Below, piece after piece: positions 17,924-25,839 of a stretch of DNA of 64,000 nucleotides. Numbering within the stretch: position 1 is the first letter of the stretch; the number at the start of each line of letters is the position of its first letter. Source of the DNA: a candidate division KSB1 bacterium (GTDB taxonomy: Bacteria; Zhuqueibacterota; Zhuqueibacteria; Residuimicrobiales; Krinioviventaceae); NCBI GenBank assembly GCA_034505495.1, contig JAPDQV010000007.1, positions 12,865 to 76,864 on the forward strand, read 5' to 3'. The notes beneath the pieces are model-generated. The model worked only from the letters and a program-made list of their open reading frames with translations, had not been told where the DNA came from and did not search any database. Both the position numbers and the translations under genes were made by a program.

Positions 17924-18341
17924 GCTTGCCGCGGCGGGAAGGAGGGTCAGGCTTCACCGCCCAAAGCTCCTTGATATGATACGCCGCATCCTCGATGAGG
18001 AATGTCCTAAGGAAGCCTGGCGCATTACGGTGATTTTTGTCGATAAGGAACGAATTATTGAACTAAATCAACAATTCTTTCAAAAAGAAGAGCCGACGGA
18101 CGTCATTGCCTTTGATTTAAGCGACGACGATCGTCATAGAGAGGGAGAAATCTATATCTGTGTCGATATAGCGGCCGAGAACGCCGCTTTTTACGGCGTC
18201 ACGCTCGAAAACGAACTTTTCAGACTGGCGGCGCATGGCGCTCTGCACTTGGCCGGTTATGACGACGGGGATGAAGGTTCCAGAAAACAGATGACTGCCC
18301 TGGAGAATAAAGCTCTTGAATATGTTTTTCGTTCTTTATAA
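17898..18341 (+). CDS. ybeY: rRNA maturation RNase YbeY, variant metal site
   Basis: About 147 residues from the ATG at 17898 with AAGGAA just upstream; the frame extends to 17826, but that would overlap pgpH by almost 100 bases. Family features are the PTDVIAFDLSDD and GEIYICVDIA blocks and the metal motif. In E. coli the motif is HGxLHLxGYDH with three zinc-binding histidines. Here it reads HGALHLAGYDD, so the first two His are kept and the third is replaced by Asp. Bacteroidota homologues are known to vary at this position, so the enzyme is probably still active. It acts in the maturation of 16S rRNA ends together with YbeZ. Confidence 0.92.
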   Translation: MEKSRHRIKLAAAGRRVRLHRPKLLDMIRRILDEECPKEAWRITVIFVDKERIIELNQQFFQKEEPTDVIAFDLSDDDRHREGEIYICVDIAAENAAFYGVTLENELFRLAAHGALHLAGYDDGDEGSRKQMTALENKALEYVFRSL

Positions 18342-18369
18342 TTTTTTATGACAATTTCGAGGGAGTTTA

Positions 18370-19674
18370 TTGGATTCCATTGTTGATACAAACCGCTTGG
18401 CGGCATTCTTTGCTCTGCTTTTGTTTTCCGGATTGCTTTCCGCTTCAGAATCTGCTTTTTTTTCAATCAACAAGCTCATACTCAAAAAATTGGAAGGCGA
18501 GTCATCCCGACGGGCTGCTTTGGCGGTCCGGTTGTTGCGCCATCCCCGACGACTGTTAATCGCCATCCTCATCGGCAACACGTTAGTCAATGTAACGGCG
18601 GCTTCGCTTGCCGCAGAAATTATGATGCAGGCGGCTGCCGCGCTTGGGCAACCGCAAAAGTATGCGCTGCTTGCCAATGTCTTGATCGTCACTTTTTTTA
18701 TTTTGGTGTTCGGTGAGATCTCGCCAAAGGTCACGGCGGTGCGCAATCCGGCCACAGCGGCGAAATGGCTTTCTCCATTTGCGGCGATCGTGTTCTATCT
18801 TTTTTTCCCGCTCAGTTTTTTGGTCGACAAGTTGATCAATCAGATTACCTCGCTGTTCCATTTCAAGGAAAAGGAAAAAGATAAATACCTCGATGTGGAC
18901 GAGTTCCAAGCCTTGTTGGAGATGGGAGAGGAACAGGGGGCTATTGAAGAAGAAGAACGCGAGATGCTGCATTCGGTCTTTCAGTTCGGAGAAACGACCG
19001 TACGCGAGATTATGGTGCCCCGAACAGATGTGGTGTGCATACCCGACGACATCGCTTTTGACGAGCTTATTGAGCTGATCAAAGAACACGGACATACCCG
19101 AATTCCGGTCTATTCCGAAACCATCGATCACATCCAAGGTATTCTCAATGTGAAGGATCTGCTGCCGCTGGTTTCAGAGCGGCCAAAGACCTTCAACGTG
19201 CTCAATTTCGTTCGTGAACCCATCTATGTGCCGGAAAGCAAAAAGATCGATGATCTGTTGCGGTTGTTTCAAAAAAAGAGTCAACATATGGCCATCGTCG
19301 TCGATGAATACGGCGGCACTTCGGGTGTGGTTACACTGGAAGACATTATTGAAGAATTGGTCGGCGAAATTCACGATGAATACGACGACGAAGAACCGCC
19401 TCTCCGAGAAATTGGTGCCGGTATTTATTTGGCCGATGCTAAAATCCAGATTGATGCGTTAAATGAAAAGCTTCCCATCAATCTGCCTGAGGATGAAGAA
19501 TTCGAGACGTTGGGCGGCTTTATTCTGGCAAAAACCGGCTCCCTTCCTCCGCCGGGAGAGACAATCCGGCATGAGGATTATTTACTCATCGTTGAAAAAG
19601 TCGAAAAGAACCGCATCGTGAGCGTGCGCATTACGCACAGCCCGCGCACAGAGGAAACCAAAGAGACGGATTAG
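18370..19674 (+). CDS. CNNM/CorC-family (hemolysin C-type) transporter or YbeX homologue
   Basis: 434 residues from a TTG start with GAGGGAG upstream. The order is a DUF21 transmembrane domain of three or four helices (1-150), an acidic linker, two CBS domains (about 205-325: REIMVPRTDVVCIP, HTRIPVYSETIDHI, MAIVVDEYGGTSGVVTLEDI) and a C-terminal CorC_HlyC domain (about 340-425). Relatives take part in magnesium and cobalt homeostasis. YbeX lacks the membrane part but sits in the same operon position, so this looks like the full-length version taking its place. It is the last gene of the phoH operon, 28 bases after ybeY. Confidence 0.92.
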   Translation: MDSIVDTNRLAAFFALLLFSGLLSASESAFFSINKLILKKLEGESSRRAALAVRLLRHPRRLLIAILIGNTLVNVTAASLAAEIMMQAAAALGQPQKYALLANVLIVTFFILVFGEISPKVTAVRNPATAAKWLSPFAAIVFYLFFPLSFLVDKLINQITSLFHFKEKEKDKYLDVDEFQALLEMGEEQGAIEEEEREMLHSVFQFGETTVREIMVPRTDVVCIPDDIAFDELIELIKEHGHTRIPVYSETIDHIQGILNVKDLLPLVSERPKTFNVLNFVREPIYVPESKKIDDLLRLFQKKSQHMAIVVDEYGGTSGVVTLEDIIEELVGEIHDEYDDEEPPLREIGAGIYLADAKIQIDALNEKLPINLPEDEEFETLGGFILAKTGSLPPPGETIRHEDYLLIVEKVEKNRIVSVRITHSPRTEETKETD

Positions 19675-19740
19675 TCGTTTGATTTGACGCCTCGCTTTGT
19701 TATATTTCCGCGCTAAAACAAACTGCAAAGGAGAACGGGT

Positions 19741-20925
19741 ATGTTGAAACTACGATTTGATTGGCGTGATATTTTCCGCGCGCCCCGTTTGGCTTTGAGC
19801 CTGCAGCGCATATGGATCGAACTTGTCGGGTTGACGATCGGATATGCCGTTTACCTTGTTGCGACGTTTGCGGCGATTATGGCCGCCGGTCTTCCGTTGA
19901 AAAGTGCATGGCTGCAGAACGGACTTTTGCCGTGTTTGTTTACCTTGGGTGAAAAGGCACCCTGGTACTCGTGGGTCATTTATGCCTTTGGCTGCCTCTT
20001 TCTCCTTTTCTCCCTCATGCTTGCCGCCGCAGCCGCCGCCCGCGCCATTTATATGACTTCAAAAGGGAACGCCTTTTATACATGGAAAGAAGCGTATGCC
20101 TTTACTTTCCGTAAAGCCGGTTCAATTTTGATGACGCCGATCTCTCTTGCCGTCATTATCGGGTTGATGGTGTTGGGAGCTTGGGTAATCGGTCTTTTAG
20201 GCAAAATTCCTTATGTCGGCGAGCTGGGTGTCAGCCTGTTTACCTTGATTTGGCTTTTCAGCGCTTTACTCCTGTTCTTCTTTTTCATCGTCACGATCGT
20301 TGCCGCAATTTTGTCGCCGGTCATCATCACCACAACCGATGAAGATGCTTTTGAGGCTGTTTTTCAATCGTTCTCGATAACTTGGAGTCGCCCTTGGCGA
20401 TTTCTTTTTTACGAAGCTCTGACGGTCGTTTTGAGCCTGGCGGCGGCAGCCGGTCTCGCCTTTTTTATCAAGGAAGCCGTGGTGATCATGAATCGACTTT
20501 TCTCCTGGTTCATGGGCGGCGATTATATTAATTTGGCCAACAACGGTCAGGCGATGCTGCAAAGCTGGTTCTTGGCGGCGCAGCCGTTGCTTGAAAAAAT
20601 CTACGGGCGTGTTACAGAATACATCTATTTTAATCGCGAATTTGTCTTGATTCCCGCCAATACGCTGCCAAAGACAGTTGTTATTTCTTCTTATCTCTAC
20701 GCCTTTTCGTTACTCTTTGCGGTGGGATCGGTGGTCAGCTACGCCCTGGCAACGTTTACCGCAGGCAACACTCTTCTCTTTTTGTTGATCAAAAAGGACA
20801 AGGATGAAGAGAACCTGTTGGAGCGCAAGGACAAAGAAGAAGAGAGCGAAGAGACTGAAGAAGAGGAAAAGAAGGAAGAGGTAAAAACGGAAGACGAAAA
20901 GAAAGAAGAAACCTCTGCTCAATAG
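19741..20925 (+). CDS. Polytopic membrane protein with charged C-terminal tail
   Basis: 394 residues behind AAAGGAG. About six to seven transmembrane helices (around 30-55, 80-105, 140-165, 175-205, 220-245, 320-350) are followed by a hydrophilic tail of about 40 residues made almost only of Glu, Lys, Asp and Ser. I do not recognise a family. Similar integral membrane proteins of unknown function occur in KSB1-like genomes. The tail would be cytoplasmic and disordered. A good terminator follows, so it is transcribed as a single gene or with corC. Confidence 0.7.
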   Translation: MLKLRFDWRDIFRAPRLALSLQRIWIELVGLTIGYAVYLVATFAAIMAAGLPLKSAWLQNGLLPCLFTLGEKAPWYSWVIYAFGCLFLLFSLMLAAAAAARAIYMTSKGNAFYTWKEAYAFTFRKAGSILMTPISLAVIIGLMVLGAWVIGLLGKIPYVGELGVSLFTLIWLFSALLLFFFFIVTIVAAILSPVIITTTDEDAFEAVFQSFSITWSRPWRFLFYEALTVVLSLAAAAGLAFFIKEAVVIMNRLFSWFMGGDYINLANNGQAMLQSWFLAAQPLLEKIYGRVTEYIYFNREFVLIPANTLPKTVVISSYLYAFSLLFAVGSVVSYALATFTAGNTLLFLLIKKDKDEENLLERKDKEEESEETEEEEKKEEVKTEDEKKEETSAQ

Positions 20926-20933
20926 ACGATTTG

Positions 20934-20969
20934 GGTCGGCGGTGAAAGTCGCCGACCTTTTTTATTTTA
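20934..20969 (+). terminator. Rho-independent terminator
   Basis: GGTCGGCG (20934-20941) pairs with CGCCGACC (20950-20957) around an 8-base loop, followed by TTTTTTATTTTA. It ends the membrane-protein transcript. Confidence 0.92.
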
Positions 20970-21150
20970 TAATAGGTTAAGCATATAATTAACCGTAATC
21001 TTTTTCAACAGCTTATCCGCAGTACAAAATAATCCGGCCGATTTACGCTTTCCTGGAAACAATCTCCGTTAAACTGCAAAACAATTGCTTTTCGGCTTCT
21101 ATCATGTAACTTTTTCTGCGCAAAATCAATAGTTGGAGGTATAATAAGGC

Positions 21151-21354
21151 ATGAAATTTGGAATAGTAAAGCGTTGGGATCCGCTGAAAGGTTTCGGCTT
21201 TATCACGACGGACGAGGGTGACGACGTGTTTCTCCATGTGAGCAACTTGGCGCCGTCGCTTGATCCCCGTCGGATCGAAGAAGGGATGCGGGTCAAGTTT
21301 GATATCCGGAGCGATATCAAGGGTGATCAGGCGGTCAATGTTCGTAAAGCCTGA
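21151..21354 (+). CDS. Cold-shock domain protein (CspA-like)
   Basis: 67 residues forming one cold-shock OB-fold. RNP1 reads KGFGFI and RNP2 VFLHVS, both intact, and the start KFGIVKRWDPLKGFGFIT is typical. It binds single-stranded RNA or DNA in the cytoplasm. The gene has GGAGG (21135-21139) plus a closer AAGG before the ATG. The 180-base AT-rich spacer after the upstream terminator could hold the long structured leader usual for csp mRNAs, though I could not define one. The next gene, a GYF_2-ATPase, starts 62 bases downstream. Confidence 0.94.
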   Translation: MKFGIVKRWDPLKGFGFITTDEGDDVFLHVSNLAPSLDPRRIEEGMRVKFDIRSDIKGDQAVNVRKA

Positions 21355-21415
21355 AACGACAAACCTTTTCAGCGGCATAGAAAACGAGGTTGGGTATTAA
21401 ACGACGGGTTGCCGT

Positions 21416-22708
21416 ATGACGGATGTATTTGTAAAAATAAAAGATCGGCAGATGGGACCCTTTAATGCCGAGGAACTGCGCGTGCTTGTCAACCGCGGCG
21501 AGTTTACGCTGTCCGATCTGGTATATGACGAAGAACTCGAGCAATGGGTGGAAGCAGGAAGGCATGAAGAGCTGCGCCGTCTTTTCGAAGAGCAGAACAA
21601 ACAGAATCGTAAAAAAATTGTTTATGCCGTCGGAGGCGGCAAGGGCGGCGTCGGCAAGACGGTCCTGACGGCGTCATTGGGCATAGCGCTCGCGTCGCAC
21701 GACCGTGAGGTCGTCATTGTGGACGCGGATTTCGGCGGTGCCAACCTGCATACCTGCATGGGGATCCTGGAACCGGCCGCCACTTTTTATCATTTTTACA
21801 CATTACAGCGCGAATCGCTTGAGGACATCTGCCTCGAAACGCCTGTCAAGAACCTGCGCTTGATCAGCGGTGCCTGCGGCACGCTGGGACTTGCCAACCC
21901 CCGCTATCAGCAAAAGCTCAAGTTCATTCACCAACTGCACAAGCTGAACGCAGACTATGTGCTGCTGGATTTGGGTGCGGGTTCATCCTATAACGTCATT
22001 GACTTTTTCCTTGCTGCGGATCAAGGTATTTTGGTGACCACGCCGGAGCCGCACGCGGTCCAGGAAACGTTCAATTTTCTCAAGATGGCGGTGCTGCGGC
22101 AATTGTTGCGGCTCATCCGCAAGCACGGATCGGCATCCGCGGTGCTCGAGCAGCACGTTTTCGCAGAACCCGGCAAAATGCACTCAGACATGAACGACAT
22201 TCTCCGCGATGTACGGCAGGTCGATGAAGAGGCCGCTCACATCATGGAAAACTTTTTACATAACTACCATCCGCATTTAATTCTTAATATGGTGCACAGC
22301 AGTCGGGAAATTCAGGAGGGTGACGCACTGCGCACAGCCGCGCATGACCTGCTGAATATCGAGGTTAATTATCTCGGTTATGTGGAATATGACGAAACTG
22401 TGCGCAAATCGGTTAAGGATTTGCGGCCTTTTGTGCTGGATTATCCCAAATCAAAGGCGTCAAAGAGCCTCGCCAAATTGGTTGCGGTCGGGTTGCTTCA
22501 GAACAGCGGCTTGAGCGGATTCAAGGAGCGGAGAAGAATTATTAAGCAGTTTACGGAACAGGCTGCCGACTATCCTGAGGCTTCGATGAGCGATAATGAA
22601 ACAATCTGCTCAGTCAACTGCTTCTATTGGGGAGACTGCGATTATCAGGAAGGCGGCTATCCCTGCCCAATTCGTCATCTTAATCCGATCTTTCGCCAGC
22701 AACTGTAA
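21416..22708 (+). CDS. GYF_2-domain fused to MinD/FlhG-type P-loop ATPase
   Basis: 430 residues with three parts. Residues 1-60 match GYF_2/DUF4339 (VKIKDRQMGPFNAEELR, then a W-containing LEQWVEAG). Residues 68-330 are a MinD/ParA/FlhG ATPase with the deviant Walker A GGGKGGVGKT, the switch motif VDADFGGANLH and LLDLGAGSSYNVIDFF (DxG of the second motif), close to FlhG/YlxH. The last 60 residues contain a cysteine group (SVNCFYWGDCDYQEGGYPCP, with another Cys before it) suited to a metal site. There are no flagellar genes nearby. It may place or count a surface machine, with the GYF_2 part recruiting a proline-rich partner. Partners are unknown. Confidence 0.85.
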   Translation: MTDVFVKIKDRQMGPFNAEELRVLVNRGEFTLSDLVYDEELEQWVEAGRHEELRRLFEEQNKQNRKKIVYAVGGGKGGVGKTVLTASLGIALASHDREVVIVDADFGGANLHTCMGILEPAATFYHFYTLQRESLEDICLETPVKNLRLISGACGTLGLANPRYQQKLKFIHQLHKLNADYVLLDLGAGSSYNVIDFFLAADQGILVTTPEPHAVQETFNFLKMAVLRQLLRLIRKHGSASAVLEQHVFAEPGKMHSDMNDILRDVRQVDEEAAHIMENFLHNYHPHLILNMVHSSREIQEGDALRTAAHDLLNIEVNYLGYVEYDETVRKSVKDLRPFVLDYPKSKASKSLAKLVAVGLLQNSGLSGFKERRRIIKQFTEQAADYPEASMSDNETICSVNCFYWGDCDYQEGGYPCPIRHLNPIFRQQL

Positions 22709-22712
22709 CTGC

Positions 22713-22745
22713 AAGCCCGACGATGATTTCGTCGGGCTTTTTTAT
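22713..22745 (+). terminator. Rho-independent terminator between convergent genes
   Basis: AAGCCCGACGA (22713-22723) pairs with TCGTCGGGCTT (22729-22739) around TGATT, followed by a T-run. It reaches into the stop codon of the minus-strand gene. It has a U-tract only for plus-strand transcripts. Confidence 0.92.
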
Positions 22746-23509
22746 TCGCGAATGAAATAGCGGCTGACGTATTCACCCCCAGCAAGTTCCTGTTCTCCGG
22801 CAAAGGGTAGAACATCCGCCCCAACGGCGTTTGCAGCAACGCGATAGCGTCCGTTCTCCAGCTTGACCGTTATTTTCCCCTTGGGCTCGATCGTGAAACG
22901 GCGGGAATTTTTGCCGCTGTAACGAACAACGAGTTGATAGGGAGTCTGGTTATCGATTTCCAGAGTCGTGATCTCTTCTTGCACGTTACTGATTTGCCGG
23001 GAATCGGGCAGTTCATCGTGCGCTCCGGAAATCATGCCGCCGACCTCGAGCGCAATCAACATCGAATCCGCCTTTGCGGCGTAGGCTGACTGCGGATATT
23101 TTTTCAAGAACTCTTGAAAAGCTTGCGGCGTATTCCGACTCAAAGTCTCTTTCCAGGCTTCGCTCTCTGCAAAGGCCGGATTGATCGCATCCAGCCCTTT
23201 CAATTTGGCAAACTTGGGGTACCTGACGGCAAAACTCTGCAGCGCTTCCCGTGTACCGGCGGCAAGCGCCTTTTTCCACTCCTGCTCCGTCTCCAGACTG
23301 TCCAACCGCTGCCGAGCTTTCTTTGCCTGAGGGCTGGCCGGATATTGATTAATAAAGCGGCGCAATACCACCATCGAAGTGTCCCTTTTGACCAGCTCCC
23401 AGGCGTTGCGGGCCTCGCCGTAAGAAATATATTCCATCCTCTTTTTAAAAATCAGCACCCCCGCAATAACAGTCAGCAATAATCCCAACACAACCAAACT
23501 TTTTTTCAT
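22742..23509 (-). CDS. Membrane-anchored periplasmic protein with TPR-like helices
   Basis: 255 residues from the ATG at 23509 (GGGAGAGGG upstream; the open frame extends farther but has no leader-like sequence). A single N-terminal transmembrane helix (VVLGLLLTVIAGVLIF) anchors it. Residues 30-165 are amphipathic helices with repeats of the form FINQYPASPQAKKARQRL and FLKKYPQSAYAAKADSML, which match the A-x-x-Y-P-x-S-x-x-A-x-x-A pattern of YfiO/TolB-associated TPR units. The last 80 residues are beta-rich (IDNQTPYQLVVRYSG), a fold often found in such proteins. Function unknown. Confidence 0.7.
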   Translation of the reverse strand: MKKSLVVLGLLLTVIAGVLIFKKRMEYISYGEARNAWELVKRDTSMVVLRRFINQYPASPQAKKARQRLDSLETEQEWKKALAAGTREALQSFAVRYPKFAKLKGLDAINPAFAESEAWKETLSRNTPQAFQEFLKKYPQSAYAAKADSMLIALEVGGMISGAHDELPDSRQISNVQEEITTLEIDNQTPYQLVVRYSGKNSRRFTIEPKGKITVKLENGRYRVAANAVGADVLPFAGEQELAGGEYVSRYFIRE

Positions 23510-23565
23510 AATCCCTCTCCCTTCCGGACGGCCGTATGAGGCCGCCGACAGAATCATCCTGGCAA

Positions 23566-23594
23566 ATTATCGCAAAATTCTACATCAAGTGCAA
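23566..23594 (-). promoter_or_regulatory. Possible sigma70 promoter for the minus-strand TPR-like gene
   Basis: On the minus strand TTGCAC and GATAAT are 17 bases apart, about 57 bases before the start at 23509. Match is moderate. Confidence 0.4.
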
Positions 23595-23683
23595 CAAAAT
23601 TTACAATGAATTTATTTTCCTCATTCTTTTGCCAAGTATCGGAAAGCCTTTGATTTTTCCTCGTTACATTCTATTTTACGAAC

Positions 23684-24643
23684 ATGAGTTCCGGAAAAGG
23701 CTTTTGGGTGCAGAATCGAGCAGTCCTGCTCCTCCTCGTCAAGGTGTCCCTGGCGATTTCGATCATCGCCTTGTTGATTCGGCGTCTAAAAATCGAGAGA
23801 TTGATCGAGACGTTTCTGGCAGCCGATCGCTTTTACCTGATCGCCGGCGCTGCCCTCCTATTACTAAATCTTTATATCCAGTTCCGTAAATGGCAGTTGG
23901 TTGTACGGCGCATCAATCCTTCAACCCCCAATGCCGCCATTTTTTTCTCTCTTCTCGTCGGTCTGGCTTTGGGCTTTGTAACCCCCGGGCGTATGGGGGA
24001 GATCGGTCGAGCGGCTTTCGTTCCGCACACGGACTGGGCCAAGCTGACCGGCTTGCTGTTGATCGACAAACTGATTGCTCTGGCAGTACTTTACTTTTTC
24101 GGGATGATCGGCTTGGCGCACGTCCTTTCATATACCTTTACTTCCGTTGTGTGGCTCCCCATTCTGCTTTCCTCTTTGATCTTGACTCTACTGATTTCCG
24201 CTGTTTTCTTTCATCCCAAAGCCCTTAAAAGTCTGGTGTCCGGCGGACGCCTGCGGGTTTTCAAGCGGCTTGCCTCCGGTGCGGGCGCAATTACCCCTCC
24301 ACTTGCCGGCAAATTGCTGCTTTATTCCATTCTTTTCCTGCTGACTTTTTGCACGCAATTCGTGCTCTTTTATCTCGCCTTCGAGAGGCAGTCGCTTCTA
24401 TCAGCGTATGCTGTTGCGGTTGCGGTGATGTTCGTAAAAGCGCTTTTGCCGATTTCATTAGGCGATTTGGGGGTTCGTGAAAGCGCCTCGGTCTATTTGT
24501 TCACTCTGGTCGGGGGAACTTCGGCGGCGGCTTTTGACGCTTCGCTTTTGCTCTTTGTCGTCAATGTGCTTTTTCCGGCTCTCATCGGCCTGATTCTTTT
24601 TCTCGGCAAAAGGTTCAACAACAAGGTCGATCGGGGGAATTGA
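23684..24643 (+). CDS. LPG-synthase-type transmembrane flippase-like protein (UPF0104)
   Basis: 319 residues with seven to eight transmembrane helices. The sequence FVTPGRMGEIGRA (residues ~98-110) is the diagnostic loop of the lysylphosphatidylglycerol-synthase TM / AglD family, and SLGDLGVRESASVYLF is the second conserved block. Members move lipids or lipid-linked sugars across membranes, or take part in their synthesis. The next gene is a membrane GT2 two bases away, so a lipid-linked glycan step is likely. There is no Shine-Dalgarno before the ATG, and a TATTTT box ends only about 7 bases upstream. Confidence 0.85.
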   Translation: MSSGKGFWVQNRAVLLLLVKVSLAISIIALLIRRLKIERLIETFLAADRFYLIAGAALLLLNLYIQFRKWQLVVRRINPSTPNAAIFFSLLVGLALGFVTPGRMGEIGRAAFVPHTDWAKLTGLLLIDKLIALAVLYFFGMIGLAHVLSYTFTSVVWLPILLSSLILTLLISAVFFHPKALKSLVSGGRLRVFKRLASGAGAITPPLAGKLLLYSILFLLTFCTQFVLFYLAFERQSLLSAYAVAVAVMFVKALLPISLGDLGVRESASVYLFTLVGGTSAAAFDASLLLFVVNVLFPALIGLILFLGKRFNNKVDRGN

Positions 24644-24644
24644 G

Positions 24645-25757
24645 ATGCTTTTCCGCCTTTTCGTTTTGTCAATCGGCTTTTTGACAATTGCCTACGTCAC
24701 GGGATTGATGATTCTTCGGTGCGGCCTAAAGCGAATCAGATCGGTTCCGAAAAGTGAAAGTGAAAGAAGGGTTCGGGTTTCGGTGGTCATTGCAGCGCGG
24801 AACGAGGAAGCAGTCATCGCCGACTGCCTGTCGGCATTGACGGCCCAGACTTTTCCAAAGGAACTGACCGAGATCCTGGTCATTGACGACTATTCGACTG
24901 ATGCAACCGTCGAAATTGCTTCCGGCTTTGCCGGCGTTACGGTTCTAAAGTCGCAGCCGATACCCGGCGTAGCGCCCAAAAAGGCAGCATTGCAAACCGG
25001 CATCGAAGCGGCAAAAGGTGAAATCATTCTTACAACCGACGCCGACTGCATCGCGCCGCCGCGCTGGATTGAATCGATGGCCGCCGCATTCGATGACGAT
25101 GTCGACCTGGTCGCTTCCTGGCTGCTGGTGCGCGATGACGGGCGTCTTCTCAGCCGTATCGAACGGCTCGATTCGTTTGCATACGTTCTCATCGGCGCCG
25201 CCTTATTCGGGTTGAATCGGCCGACGCTGGCCAACAGCGCCAACTTGGCGTTCCGCAGGTGCGCCTTTTTCGAGGCGGGAGGCTATGCAGACATCGGCGC
25301 GTTCGGTTCCGGCGATGACGATCTCCTAGTGCAGAAAATGGCTTCGCGCAGCCGCCGGCAATGCCGATTTGTCGACGGGGAAATCGTGACCACAGCCGCC
25401 AACCCTCGTTGGCACGACTTTATTGCGCAGCGGCTGCGATGGGCTTCCAAAACCGCCGCTTACCCGCCCGCCTTAAAAACCGCAGAGGTTATCATTTACT
25501 TTTACTTTTTTCTATTATTCATTTCCTGGCTATGCGCGCCGTCTGTGCCGTTTCTTTTGATCTTTACGGCAGTAAAATTTGCTGCCGATTTTTGGTTTCT
25601 TCGGCGCATCAAGTTGCCCGAATTTGCCGTCTTTTTACGCGTTTTTTTCTTGGCCGAGGTCATTCAAGTGCTCTATATTTTAGCGGTAGGTTTATGGGCC
25701 AATTTGGGTGTCTATGAATGGAAAGGCCGGACTTATCGCCGCGGCCGCTTATTCTAA
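24645..25757 (+). CDS. Membrane family 2 glycosyltransferase
   Basis: 370 residues. An N-terminal transmembrane helix (5-25) precedes a GT-A domain starting VSVVIAARNEEAVI. The UDP-site stretch VIDDYSTDAT follows, then the DxD-type motif TTDADC, FGSGDDDLL and QRLRW, which matches the Q-x-x-R-W product-binding motif of processive GT2 enzymes. Two or three C-terminal transmembrane helices (about 285-350) complete it. Such enzymes make or extend glycolipids or polysaccharides at the inner membrane. It forms a pair with the flippase-like gene upstream. Confidence 0.9.
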   Translation: MLFRLFVLSIGFLTIAYVTGLMILRCGLKRIRSVPKSESERRVRVSVVIAARNEEAVIADCLSALTAQTFPKELTEILVIDDYSTDATVEIASGFAGVTVLKSQPIPGVAPKKAALQTGIEAAKGEIILTTDADCIAPPRWIESMAAAFDDDVDLVASWLLVRDDGRLLSRIERLDSFAYVLIGAALFGLNRPTLANSANLAFRRCAFFEAGGYADIGAFGSGDDDLLVQKMASRSRRQCRFVDGEIVTTAANPRWHDFIAQRLRWASKTAAYPPALKTAEVIIYFYFFLLFISWLCAPSVPFLLIFTAVKFAADFWFLRRIKLPEFAVFLRVFFLAEVIQVLYILAVGLWANLGVYEWKGRTYRRGRLF

Positions 25758-25839
25758 AAAGCATTTTGTCAAGGCAAGGCTTGCACTTTCACTGCACCTT
25801 TGCGAAATTGTGTGCAACCAAAATTAATGCGAGGTCGAT

